Both the position numbers and the translations under genes were made by a program. Positions 31,229 to 42,072 of a stretch of DNA of 64,000 nt are shown piece after piece. The notes beneath the pieces were generated by a model. It searched no databases. It saw only the letters and a program-made list of their open reading frames with translations, and was not told where the DNA came from. The stretch comes from Closterium sp. NIES-65 (Eukaryota; Streptophyta; Zygnematophyceae; Desmidiales; Closteriaceae). The stretch's first letter is position 1, and each line of letters opens with the position of its first letter. The stretch lies in NCBI GenBank assembly GCA_948144175.1, contig CANXME010002150.1, forward strand, positions 33,501 to 97,500, in the 5' to 3' direction.

Positions 31229-31654
31229 CCCACTACTCTTGACGTTATTTTACTTAATCCGTGAGGTGGAGGCGGGGCATTGCCCCTGAGTATTGCTTAA
31301 AGGCTTCAGCCAAACCACGTGGTGGGAGTTTGGATAGGGCGGCACATTCGTTAAATGATAATGCGGGTGTCCTAAGGCGAGCTCCTTCAGAACATAAATC
31401 TCTTGTGGACCAAAATGGAATAAGCACGCTCGACGTTGAAGATTAATACGAATGCAAGCCATGAAAGCGGGGACTATCGATCCTTGAGCTCTTCGGAGCT
31501 TGAGGTTAGAGGTGTGAAAAAGGTTACCATAGGGATAACTGGCTTGTGCCAGCCAAGCGTTCGTAGCGACGTTGCTTTTTTATCTTTTGATGTCGGCTCT
31601 TCCTATCATTTTGAAGCAGAATTCACCGAGTGTTGGATTGTTCACCCACCAATA
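31229..31654 (+). pseudogene. Nuclear 28S (25S) rRNA fragment, domain V region
   Basis: Contains in order the segments GACGTTATTTTACTTAATCC (plant-type expansion-segment flank), GCGGGGCATTGCCCC, GGGCGGCACATTCGTTAAAT, GTGTCCTAAGGCGAGC, GGTTACCATAGGGATAACTG, CAGCCAAGCGTTCGTAGCGA, GATGTCGGCTCTTCCTATCA, GAAGCAGAATTCACCGAGTG and TTGGATTGTTCACCCACCAA. All are hallmarks of the eukaryotic large-subunit peptidyl-transferase region. Substitutions at normally invariant sites (TTACCATAGGG for TTACCACAGGG, TTGTGCCAGCC for TTGTGGCAGCC) and truncation at both ends mark a pseudogene fragment. The eukaryotic rather than organellar form is clear from the CTGGCTTGTG motif. Confidence 0.92.
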
Positions 31655-31769
31655 CGATTCCTCGAAAGACGAAACTAAGGACATCAGGACGTAACGAGGC
31701 GATTCGCGGCAATTATTCAGCGAAATTCTATGGAGGGTCTGGGAATAAAACAGCGAGGCTAATCCGGAC

Positions 31770-34620
31770 AAACAGGGTCATCCGGGTGGGTAACCATGTG
31801 GGTCATCCAGATCAGGAACCAGATCGACCCGACCATCCGGATGGGAAACCTTGTGGGGAACCGGACCGGCCGGGTCATCCGGGTGGGGACCGGATCAAAC
31901 AGACCATCCAAGAAGGGAACCGGATTGGGAACCGGATCATCCGAGTCATCCGAGTCGTTCGGGTAGGGAAGTGGGCGGGGAATCAGACAAAAAAGGTCGT
32001 GCGGGTGGGGAATCGGATCGACCGGACCGTGTGGATGGGAAACCGCATTATGTGGGTCATTCGGGTCAAGAATCGGACCCAACCAGTCTATCCGGGTGGT
32101 GTACCGGGTCGGGAAACGAACCCATCTGGACCATCCAGACCATCCGGATGGGGAACTGGATCACCCGGGTCATCCGGGTGGAGAACCGGATCATCAGGGT
32201 CATCCATGTTGAAAACCAAACCCATTCGGACCATCCCGGTCATCTGGGTGGGGAAATGGACCTATGCAGACCATCCGAGTTGGGAAACGGATCACCCGGG
32301 TCACCCGGGTGGGTAAACGGACCCATCACGACCATTTGGGTGGGGAATTGGACCCATCCGGACCATTCGGGTGGGGAGCAGGACCTATCCAGACCATCCC
32401 CAGGTAGGGAACCGGATCGGCCGGGTCATCCGAGTGTGGAACCAGACCTATCCGCACCATCCGGATGGGGAACCGGACTTTTTCGGATGGGGAACCGTGT
32501 GGGGAACCGGACCAACAGGGCGGGGAACCGGTTCATCCGGGTGGTCCAGGTGGGGAACCGGACCTACTGGGCAGGGAACCGGATGGGGAACTGGATCACC
32601 CAGGTCAGCTGGGTGGGGAACCGAATTAACCGGTCCATCCACGTGGGGAACCGGACCTATCCGGACCATCCCCAGGTGGGGACCTAGACCCATCCGAGTC
32701 ATCCGGGTGGAGAACCGGATTATCTGGGTCAATTGGGTGGACAATTGGACACATTCGGACCATCCGGGTCATTCGGGTGGGGTCCAGACCCATCCAAACC
32801 ATTCGAGTTGATAAACGGATCAACCGGGTCATCCGAGTGGGAAACCGGACCCATCCGGACCATCGAGGTTGGGAACTAGACCCATCCGGGTAGGAAGACG
32901 GACCAACCGGACCATCTGGATGGGGAAACGTGTGGGGAAAAGGACCAACCGGGCGGGGAACTGGTTCATCCGGGCGGTCCGGACGGGGAACCGGATCTAC
33001 CGGGCAGGGAACCGGACGGGGAAGCGGATCACCCGGGTCAGCCAAGTGGGGAACGGGATCAACCGGTCCATCCGGGTGGAAATCTAGACATCCTGACCTT
33101 TCCCAGGTGGGGAACCGGACCCATCCGGGTCATCCGGGTGGACAACTAGACCCATCCGGACCATCCGGGTCATCCGGGTAGGGTACCGGACTCATCCAGA
33201 CCATCAGGGTTGAGAAACGAATCAACCAGGTTATCCAAGTGGGGAACCGGACCCATCCGGACCATCCAGGTAGGGAACCAGACCCAACCGGGTGGGGAAC
33301 TGGACCATTCGGGTGGGGAACCGGTTCATCTGGGCGGTCCGGGTGGGGAACCGGACCTACCAGGCAGGGAACCGGATGGGGAACCGGATCACCCGAGTCA
33401 GCTAGGTGGGGAACCGGATCAACCGGTCCAACTGGGTGAGGAACCGGACCTATCCGGACCATCCCGAGGTGGGGAACCGGACCCATCTGGGTGGAAAAAC
33501 AGATTATCCGGGTCATTTGGGTGGACAACCGGACACATCCGGACCATCCGGGTCATCCGGGTGGGGAAGTTGACCCATCCAGACCATTCGAGTTGATAAA
33601 CGGATCAACCGGGTCATCCAAGTGGGGAACGAGACCCATCCGGACCATCCAGGTGGGGAACTAGACCCATCCGGGTGGGGAGACGGACCCACCGGACCAT
33701 CTGGATGGGGAAACGTGTGGGGAACTGGACCAACCGGGTAGGGAACCAGTTCATCCGGGAAGTTCTGGTGGGGAACCGGACCTATCGGACAGGGAACCAG
33801 ACGGGGAAGCGGATCACCCAGGTCAGCCAGGTGGGGAACTGGATCAGCCGGTCCATCCGGGTGGAAAACCGGACATCGTGACCATCCCCAGATGGGGAAC
33901 CGGACTCATCCGGGTCATCCGGGTAGACAACCGGACCCATCCGGGTCATCCGGGTGGGGAAACGGACCCATCTAGACCATCCGAGATATGAACGGATCAA
34001 CCAGGTCATCCGAGTGGGGAACCAGACCCATCCAGGTGGGGAGCCGGACCCATCCGGGTGGGGAGCCGGACCGACCGAACCATGCGTGTATGGGGAACCG
34101 TGTGGGGAACTTGACCAACCGGGTGGGGAACTGGTTCATCTGGGCGGTCCGGGTGGAGAACCGGACCTACCGGGCAGGGAACCGGATGTGCAACCGGATC
34201 ACCCGAGTCACTCGGGTGGGGAACCGGATCAACCGGACCATCCGGGTGGGGAACCGGGTTGGGAACCGGACTAACCAGGTAGGGAGCCGGATGGACCGGA
34301 CCAGATGGGTCAACCGGACCGACAACGGGTGGGGATTCGGATCGGAACCGGGTAGGGAACCGGATCAACTTGGTTGGGATTCGAATGGACCCTTTCGGTC
34401 GGATCAACTGGACCGAAACCGGGTAGGGAACCGGGTCGCAACCGGATCAAACGGGTGCTCTTAAAAAAGATATACATTATAGGGGCCAAAGAGCAAGGCA
34501 AAACTGGACCTTTTGGGTGGGGTACCGGGTCGGGAACCGGACCTGTCCGGACCATCCTAGTGGGGAACTGGATCAACCGGGTCATCCGGGTCGGGAACCG
34601 GATCATCCGAGTGACCAGGG
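31770..34620. repeat. 31-bp GC-rich minisatellite array, copy A
   Basis: Units such as CGGGTGGGGAACCGGACCCA plus TCCGGACCATC (31 bp), with frequent 30-bp variants and 9-bp CGGGTCATC additions. The unit equals the reverse complement of the 48-bp repeat with ~17 bp removed: both share CCGGACCATC and GGGTGGGAACCGG. The two arrays are thus one family facing each other. Open frames across the array are by-products of stop-poor sequence. Confidence 0.93.
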
Positions 34621-35713
34621 TGTTGGTGTAAGGGCCTAATAAACTCAAGCTATTAAGACTTTATCACACTTAAAACCTCTCCTCGGGGTCACCTCCAAGG
34701 GTCCTTGGGTGCTTGGTACAAGACCAGCCCCTATCCTCGGGTCCGAGTTTGTAGAGAGAGGGATCAAGAGGGACTTAGTCAAAACAGCAAGAGTACCTTG
34801 AACGTCGCGCAGCGTATCGTGCAGACCGTTGATCGGATTAAGCTGAGAATTTACTATATCGAAGCTCACTCTAAGAGCTTTAAAATAAGCCAAGTTGCCT
34901 CGCGAAAAGTTCCGCCATTACGAAGTAATGGCTCGGACAGCGTTAGCCTAGCGTTGGAGTGCTAGCGTACTAGCGTTGACTCGGGTAGCATTCCGCCGTC
35001 GCACCGCGTAGAAACAAAATTCCAGGAAGGGAGGAATTCGCTTGAATCAATTTCACTATATTCAGGTACAAACAGAGAAGGAATAAATAGCTCTAGCTAG
35101 CAAGGACCTTGGGAATCAACCTGGGAACAACCAGGGATGATCCCAAATAATTCCAAGCAACAGAACCAACCTGGCTGGACAAAATAGCAGGTGGTAGGTT
35201 GGTGAACAACCTCTGGTTCTGTTTTTCCAACCTGGGAAAACAACAACCAGGTTCAGGTCCTAAAAACAGAACCTGTTTTGTCTTTGCCCAACCAGCCAAA
35301 TGCTGGTTCCGCTGGTTTCCCCTGGCCCTGTAGCATGCAGATACAGACAAACAACATCCAACCTTCACCTAAATTGTACCCCTATAGTGCCTGCCCTGCT
35401 ACACTATAGTTAACCAAACAAAACAGTACAATTTCGAGTTGGATAGAACTGAATCTGCGCAATCAAGTAAGCCGAACCGCAAAGCTTCCATCTTGGGTTC
35501 CTTTGCGAGCTCGTCCTTTCTGCTTGTACTGTTCATAGCGCGTACAATGTTATGCCGAAGCGCACATTGTGCGAGTACCTGCAAATGCTTCAAGCGAAAA
35601 TTGCGAAAGCAAACAAACACACGAACATACCATTCACACGCAAATGCATTCGCACACGCATACTCGTACAAACAGACGGCAGGATGTCGTGCAATGTGAA
35701 TTTGCACCCAACA
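34621..35713 (-). mobile_element. Inverted Copia1 3' LTR
   Basis: A full-length inverted LTR from TGTTGGTGTAAGGGCC to GCACCCAACA. The adjoining minus-strand polypurine tract GAGGGGGGGTG (35714-35724) identifies it as the 3' LTR of the inverted element at 35756-38632. It interrupts duplication copy A. Confidence 0.92.
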
Positions 35714-35755
35714 CACCCCCCCTCAGCCTGCCGGCTGCATCCCCATCATTCCATA

Positions 35756-37765
35756 CTAGTTCATGCTCATTCCACTCATGCGCACACAACGCCGATGAGG
35801 CTCATCTGCAAGCCTCTTGGTGAGGAAGTCTGCTGGCTGCTGGTGAGTCTTGATGTAGATCGGATTCACCGTCCCCCTCTTCACCTCCTTACGCAGCCAG
35901 TGCCACTTGATACGTATGTGCTTATTGAGCCCATAAAGCACAGCGTTCCTGGCCATCCCAAGAGCTCCCTTGCTATCACAAAACAGCGGCGTAGCAACCT
36001 TTTGCTCCTGGCCAATCTCCTCTAACAGCCTCCTCAGCCAAATCACCTCCTTCACCCCATGGAACATCGCCATGTATTCTGATTCCACAGAAGAGAGTGC
36101 TGTCTCCGTCTGCTTCTTTGACCTCCAACTAACAGGTCCTCCCCCAACTACCCAGATGTATCCTCCCACTGATGAGGAATCCTCCTTCTCAGAGGCCCAC
36201 GTAGCATCGGTAAAGCAAGTGAGAAAAAGCTTGCCTTCTCCAAGCCTCTCCCCTTTCTCTTTCAGCACCTCAACCCCTTTCTGCTTCACCTGTGCAGATG
36301 CGGAGTATTGAACTCCAATGCTTGGGTGAGAGTTCAGATACTTCACCACACGCTCAGCTGCATCCACCTGCTTCTCTGATGGATTCTGCACCACCCTAGC
36401 CAGCTGCCCAACCGAGAAAGAGATGTCGGGCCTCGTGTGAACTGCTGCATACAAGAGGCTGCCCACCAAGGACTGAAATTGCTGCTGCTCCTCGGCTTCA
36501 ACCCCTTCATCCTCTGCAGCTTTCACAAGCTTGAATTCTGCTGGCAGGGGAGTTGCAACCTTGCGCGCATTCTCAATCCCGTACTTCTCCCCAAGCTCCT
36601 TGATGAACTTCTCCTGGTGCAGCTTCAACCACCTGTGATCCAGATCCCTCTCCACGTGCATCCCGAGGTAGTACTTTACCTCCCCAAGGTTCTTGCACTT
36701 GAAGTTCTCCATCAGCTGCTGCTGCACCTTCTGGATCTCCTTCATGCTGCTGCTAAAGAGAAGAATGTCGTCCACGTAGACCAGAAACAGCACCAGCTTC
36801 TCCCCCTCCCCCTTGAGAAAGAGGCTCTCATCACAGCTGCTGGTCCTGAATCCCATCTCCTCTAAAACAGCTGCCAACTTCTGGTACCAGCAGCGTGGAG
36901 CCTGCTTCAAGCCGTAGATGGACTTTTTCAGCTTGCACACCCTGCCCGTACCATCCTCATACCCAGGTGGCTGCGTCATGAACACCTCCTCCTCTAAAAT
37001 CCCGTTGAGGAATGCCGTTGATATGTCCATCTGGATAATGAACTTCCCACTAACGGCTGCATCTGCCAACAAGACACGAAGGGTAGGGGGTTTGGCAGTG
37101 GGAGCAAATATCTCATTGAAGTCCCGCTTCTCCTTCTGCATAAACCCCTTAGCCACCAACCTACTCTTGTAGATGGTGACCTGCCCCTTGTCGTCAGTCT
37201 TGATCCTTATCACCCATTTGCATTGTACCGCCTTCTTTCCCTCAGGCAGTAGCACTAGTTCCCAAGTCCCATTCTCCAGCAGGCTCTGGTACTCAGCATC
37301 CCTAGAAGCCAGCCATTTGTCCCTATCTGGTCCAGCTAATGCCTCCTCCATGCTAGCTGGTTCCTCTGGTGCAGGGGCAAGAAAACAGTACGCAGGCTCA
37401 TCCTCCTCATCCGGGTCATAGCCATGTGGTAGAATCAGCAATGCCTCCTCGGTCCCAAGCTGCTGCTCCGCTACATCAGCTCCTGCAGTCAGCTTCTTAG
37501 TAGCCATACGGGTACGTCCTGGCCTGGAGACGGGTGTCTCCCATCCCTTCATAACGACACCCTTCAGCTTCTTAGTTTTTCCCTGCTGCTGCTCTCCTCC
37601 CTCGGATCCAGCAGCTCCACTAGTGCTACCGCTAGTCTCCACACCATCACCTCCACCAGCAAGTGCCTCCTGCACCTTCTCTTTATCACCACCCTCTGCA
37701 GCTGCCTTCTCTCCCTCCTCCCACACACTAGGAGTCAGGTCCAGCTGCATGGTGATCTGCTCCAT
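35756..37765 (-). pseudogene. Inverted Copia1 pol: open reverse transcriptase-RNase H block
   Basis: A 669-codon uninterrupted minus-strand frame holding the linker, RT and RNase H: NGTWELVLLPEGKKAVQCKW, MDISTAFLNGILEEEVFMTQ, YVDDILLFSSSMKEIQKVQQ, FTDATWASEKEDSSSVGGY, KTHQQPADFLTKRLADEP. All RT and RNase H signature residues look intact. Immediately upstream an in-frame TAG (37769-37771, Gln in the forward element) separates it from integrase. It is the best-preserved catalytic block in the window, but the element lacks gag, protease and a matching 5' LTR. Confidence 0.92.
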
Positions 37766-38632
37766 CTGCTAGGACACCCTGGCCTCCGGCTGTTTCTCCC
37801 AGCTCCCATACATCATGCCCTCAAAAAACTTCACATCCCTGCTGTCCAACAACACACCTTTGGAAGGCTCCCACAGCAGCCATCACTTGCTCTCAGCAGC
37901 CAGCCCCAAATGCACACACCAGATTGCACTCGCCCCCAACTTACTGCGGTAGGTCTTGGGGACGTGGGCGACTGCTATGCAACCGAACACCCTCAGCATG
38001 TCCACCGGCGGCTTCCTCCGAAGCCACCTCTCCAACGGCACCCACGAGTCATCCCCAACCTTTGTGACTACCCTGTTCCTAGCGACGGTAGTGTGCCGAA
38101 CAGCATGGGGCCACATCGAGTTGCCCAGCCCAGATTCTATGAACAGCGCCCTAGCTGTCTCCAGAATTGTCCGCTTCGCCCGTTTTTGCTACACCGTTGG
38201 ACTGTGGGGTGTAAGCCGTGGTCAGCTCCCTCTGGATGCCCTGCTTCTTGAGCCAGGCCGTCATCTCAGCTCCAAGGAACTCACCACCCCGATCTGTCCT
38301 AATCCGCTTCACGACACACTCCGCTTGCTTCTCCACTAACGGCAGCCAATCGTCCCGAATCGTGGAGGCGGCGTGATCTTTCTGCTTCAGCGGATACGCC
38401 CACATTAGCCTGTTCCAGTCATCCACTATGGTTAGGAAGTACCGCTCCCCCTTGTGCCCTTGCACCGGCAGCGGCCCCACCAAGTCCATGTGGACCAGCT
38501 CCAACGGCTTTTTGCTCCTGCCAGCCACACTATGGAAGGGGAAACGGGTGAACTTTGAAACGAGGCAAATTTCACAGTTATCATCGGGTGGTTGTCCGTT
38601 CAGCTTCAAGCCCTTAACGGCTCCATCCTGTT
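37766..38632 (-). pseudogene. Inverted Copia1 integrase, truncated
   Basis: Minus-strand integrase retaining the first catalytic region that the forward element has lost (VHMDLVGPLPVQGHKGERYF), then RTDRGGEFLGAEMTAWLKK and YTPQSNGVAKTG (frameshift near 38185). Stops are at about 37769 and 37886. The N-terminal part begins only at DGAVKGLKLNGQ of the GAG-pre-integrase block and is fused at 38632 to a forward LTR fragment. Everything upstream (gag, protease, 5' LTR) is missing. Confidence 0.88.
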
Positions 38633-39170
38633 GCTTAGAATTATTTGGGATCATCCCTGGTTGTTCCCAAGTTGATTCCCAAGGTCCTTGCTAGCTAGAA
38701 CTATTTATTCCTTCTCTGTTTGTACCTGAACATAGTCGATTTGATTCAAGCGAATTCCTCCCTTCCTGGAATTTCGTTTCTACGTGGTTCAATGGCATAA
38801 TGCTACCCGAGTCAACGGTAGTACGCTAGCACTCCAACATTAGGCAAACGCTGTCCGAGCCATAACTTCGTAATGGCAAAACTTTTCGCGAGGCAATTTG
38901 GTTCTTTTTAAAGCTCTTGGAGCGAGCTTTGATATAGTAAATTCTCAGCTTAATCCGATCAACGGTCTGCACGATATGCTGCGCGATGTTCAAGGTACTC
39001 TTGCTGTTTTGACTAAGTCCCTCTTGATCCCTTTCTCTACAAACTCGGACCCGAGGATAGGGGCTGGTCTTGTACCAGGCACCCAAGGACCCTTGGAGGT
39101 GACCCCGAGGAGAGGTTTTAAGTTTGATAAAGTCTTAATAGCTTGAGTTTATTAGGCCCTTACACCAACA
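38633..39170 (+). mobile_element. Latter half of a forward Copia1 LTR
   Basis: Runs from TGTTGCTTAGAATTATTTGG to CTTACACCAACA and is followed directly by gcgtc (39171-39175). Its orientation is opposite to the element on its left, so the two do not form one retrotransposon. It pairs with the LTR start at 11809-12196. Confidence 0.92.
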
Positions 39171-40522
39171 GCGTCCGCGTGACCAGTGAGGACCACTGGA
39201 CTCCGCCCTCCAAGTAGCGCATGCCCCATGCCCGACGTACTGCACAAGTAGCGCAACGCCCTCTTCGCTGCAGCCATGTGCTCGGGTCTGTGTCTCCCAG
39301 GAGCAACATAGCGTTCCAGAATGCTAAGAGAGTATGCAAGGTCAGGACGTGTGCAGGTCATCTGGTACATGAGGCAGCCAACAAGCTCTGGGTACGGGCC
39401 ACTTGACTCTACGGACTCATCCGAAGGCAGAGCTGAGAGCGAGTGGCGGGTAGACAGAGGAGTGGCCTGAGGCGAGGAGTATGTGAAGCCGAAGCGCTGA
39501 AGGACCTGCTGCACCATGTTTGACTGAGTCAGGGTAATGGTGCGCTGTGCTCTATCCCGGGTGATCTGCAAGCCAAGGTAGCTGCGCAGTTCACCCAGGT
39601 CTGTGCACGTGTGTCTCTTGTGCAGCTCAGACTTCACATGGGCAAGTCCAGCAGTATCAGCAGTGGTTAAGACCAAGTCGTCGACGTACACGAGGATGTA
39701 GAACGGCGGCAAAGAGGTGTCGGTGCGCAGAAATAGCGATATGTCGGCAGTAGAAGGAGCAAACCCAAGAGCCGCAAGTGTAGTCCCCAGTGTGTCGTGC
39801 CACTCACGAGGTGCCTGGCGGAGACCGTAGACTGGCCGCCGGAGGCTCCACTGGGTACCAGGAGGAAACGACCCAGAGAAGCCAGGAGGGCGGCGCAGCC
39901 AGATCTCCTCGTGCAGGCTGCCCTGCAAGAAAGCAGTGCTGAAGTCAAGAGAGTGAAGCTCGTAGTCACGCTGAGCGGCTATGTGCAGCAGTACCCGAAG
40001 AGTGGTCATCTTCGGGGTGGGAGAGAAGGTCTGAAAGTAGTCAACTCCCTGCCGCTGACTGAAGCCACGAGCCACGTAACGCGCCTTGAAGACAGGCGGA
40101 GAACCCGGCGGCCGCTTCACCCTGAAAATCCACATGCCACTGACGCACCTCCTGTGGAAAGAGGAGCTCCCGCCGAGACGAATCACCCGAAGAACCTCCA
40201 GGCACAGTACCACCAGACGCCACAGAAGAAGGCCTAGCACCCTCAGGCTCCGCACCCCCAGGCGTAGCACCCACAGACTCAGCACCCCCAGTCGTAGCAC
40301 CCCCAGGCTCAGCACCCCCAGTCGTAGCACCCCCAGGCTCAGCACTCCAGTCGTAGTACCCCCAGGCTCAGCACCCCCAGTCGTAGCACCCCCAGGCTCA
40401 ACACCCCCAGCAGCACCAGAGTCAACAGCTACCTTAACAGGCTTAACTGCGTCTACCTGGGACACACCTGAGGGGGCAGGACTCTGAGGGGGAAGGGTGT
40501 CTACCGGGGGGGGACCTGGCAC
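39171..40522 (-). pseudogene. Copia2 reverse transcriptase and start of RNase H
   Basis: A long open minus-strand frame: MWIFRVKRPPGSPPVFKARY, VARGFSQRQGVDYFQTFSPT, LDFSTAFLQGSLHEEIWLRR, RPVYGLRQAPREWHDTL, catalytic LVYVDDLVLTT (YVDD at about 39678-39689), YLGLQITRDR, TRPDLAYSLSILERYV, and the RNase H start VLTGHADA. It stops where the LTR was inserted. The missing RNase H remainder is at 11353-11803. Upstream, the linker is an ~30-bp tandem repeat (40230-40440, Gly/Ala/Glu/Pro/Thr) in which a one-base loss shifts the frame. Confidence 0.9.
40230..40440. repeat. 30-bp tandem repeat in the Copia2 linker
   Basis: About six to seven copies of CGTAGCACCCCCAGGCTCAG plus CACCCCCAGT. In the original minus-strand frame it encodes a GGAEPGGATT-type decapeptide repeat. 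One unit has lost a base, which shifts the reading frame. Confidence 0.88.
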
Positions 40523-41882
40523 AAGGAAGAGCGGTGGCGGGGGGAGGGATGGAGTGCGGTAGGGGAACAGACGCTAGTAGGGAACCGACTCGTCAAACAT
40601 GATCTCCTGGGAGGACAGAATACAGCACGAGGTGGGGTGGTAGAACTGCCACCCTGGCGCGTCAATAGGGAAGCCAAGGAAGACGCAGGGAGCAGCACGA
40701 GTGGACAGCTTGTCCGCAAACAAGTCGCGGAAAAACGCCCGAGATCCCCAGACACGGAACGCAGACGCATCGCCAACCTTCCCCGTCCATAGCAAAGCTG
40801 GGGAGGTCTCCGGCATGGAGACCCTGGGCTGAAGGTTGATCTGATGCGCCGCGTACCGAACCGCAAACAGCCACAGAAAATGCGGGGCAGCCGCATGCAC
40901 CATGGACGTACGGGCGACGTCCATGACCATGCCAATGCGGCGCTCAGCAATCCCATTTTGCTGTGGAGAGTCCGGAAGCGTGAAGGTCTGTCAGATGCCT
41001 CGTGCACGACAGTAGGCTCGCAGGAGGCCAGAGGAGAACTCTCCGCCTCTGTCAAAGTTTCCTGTTCTAAACCCTAAACCATGCAGAACAGGAAAGTTCG
41101 AGCCAAAACTCTTCCTGAGCTGGAGACGAGCTGCGCGGATCCAGTCGATCAACACCTCAGTGACATCACCCTTGCTGTGCAAGGGGAAGACTGTGGTGTA
41201 ACGCGAGTAGTCGTCAACCACCAGCAGGAAGTAGCGCTCGTGACCCTGTCCATGGACGCGGGCTGGGCCCCACACGTCTATGTGAAGCGTCTGCAGCGGG
41301 GCCCCTGTCGGAGAAAACTGGGAGGAGTGAGGGGCAGCACGATACCGACCCTCGACGCAGGGAACACAGGTAGGGGCAGGCCCCGGAGGAAGGGGAGGGA
41401 GGTACCGGGGGAGACCAGAGACCAGGACACGTGAGGCCATGCCTCGGAGATGAGGCAGGGAGGGGTGACCAAGGCGGTGGTGCCAGAGGAGAGTCTGGTA
41501 AGACAGGAGACGACACGAGCAGGGGGCAGACTCTGGACGCTGCAGCAAACACCTGACCTGACGCAGCTACCTGACCAGACGTAGTGACCGGAGGAGACTT
41601 ATTGGTCAGTGTGTACCAGCTCGACCTCGGCCGACGGGTAAACGTGGCCAAATGTCGGCTCGTCCGAGCACACGTACAGTGGTCACTCGCTGGCTCGCAC
41701 GAGTGAACTGGTGAACCCGCGCATCTTGTAGGTCAGCACCACTCACCAAGTTTGTAGAGAACGAGGGGAGGTAAAGACCAGACAGGGTGCAAGAGGGGGC
41801 CGCCGAACACGGTAGGACAGTGGAGAAGTGGGCAAGGACAGGACCCCCAGAGTGGTCTGCAAGAGAGACTGCAACTGGCCGA
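40523..41882 (-). pseudogene. Copia2 protease end, GAG-pre-integrase and integrase
   Basis: From high to low coordinates: RPVAVSLADHSGGPVLAHFS (post-protease block that should follow TPLS at 18.94 kb), SFSTNLVSGADLQDARV, a frameshift near 41650-41690, then LWHHRLGHPSLPHLRGMA (GAG-pre-IN) and PLQTLHIDVWGPARVHGQGH with YFLLVVDDYSRYTTVF. A damaged RGGEFSSGLLRAYC and, after an in-frame TGA (40991-40993), PDSPQQNGIAERRIGMVMD follow. The normal SDRGGEF context is altered by a small insertion around 41050-41090. The junction at 41882 passes straight into duplication copy B. Confidence 0.88.
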
Positions 41883-42072
41883 CCGGCCTGATGGGAGTCG
41901 GACATTACAGCATGTGCAAGGACATCAGAGTCTACTACAACATACTGGAGCCTACTTTAGTTAGTTTAATTTCATGGTTAATAAGATTCATCCTCCCAAG
42001 ATAGGTTACTGCAACAACTTGGGTGCCGTGGCCAGGCATTCATGCAATGCACAGAGATTTACATGCATGTTA

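Larger units (their letters stand above)
19542..34620. repeat. Segmental duplication, copy A
   Basis: Corresponds to 41882-54720 (copy B) in the same orientation, offset about 22.34 kb at the left and about 20.10 kb at the right. Copy A contains ~2.1 kb (solo LTR plus rRNA-like DNA, 29661-31770) that copy B lacks, while copy B has 42 bp more in the purine tract. Order and orientation of all internal blocks agree. Differences are scattered single bases and small indels. The left boundary is ACCGGCCTGATGGGAGTCGG in both. The right end is cut by an inverted Copia1 LTR at 34621. Confidence 0.95.

Noticed and set aside
31229-31654. Mitochondrial or plastid rRNA insertion
   Set aside because: The motif GGGATAACTGGCTTGTG and the plant-type expansion-segment flank are of the nuclear 28S form; organellar LSU reads GGGATAACAGGCTGAT there.
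31770-34620. Gly/Asn/Arg-rich open frames over the 31-bp arrays
   Set aside because: The unit is not a multiple of three, so the frame rotates each unit. Openness reflects stop-poor sequence, not coding. Same for 51958-55430.
34621-39170. A complete inverted Copia1 element with two LTRs
   Set aside because: The right-hand LTR piece is in forward orientation and partial, and gag, protease and 5' LTR are missing.
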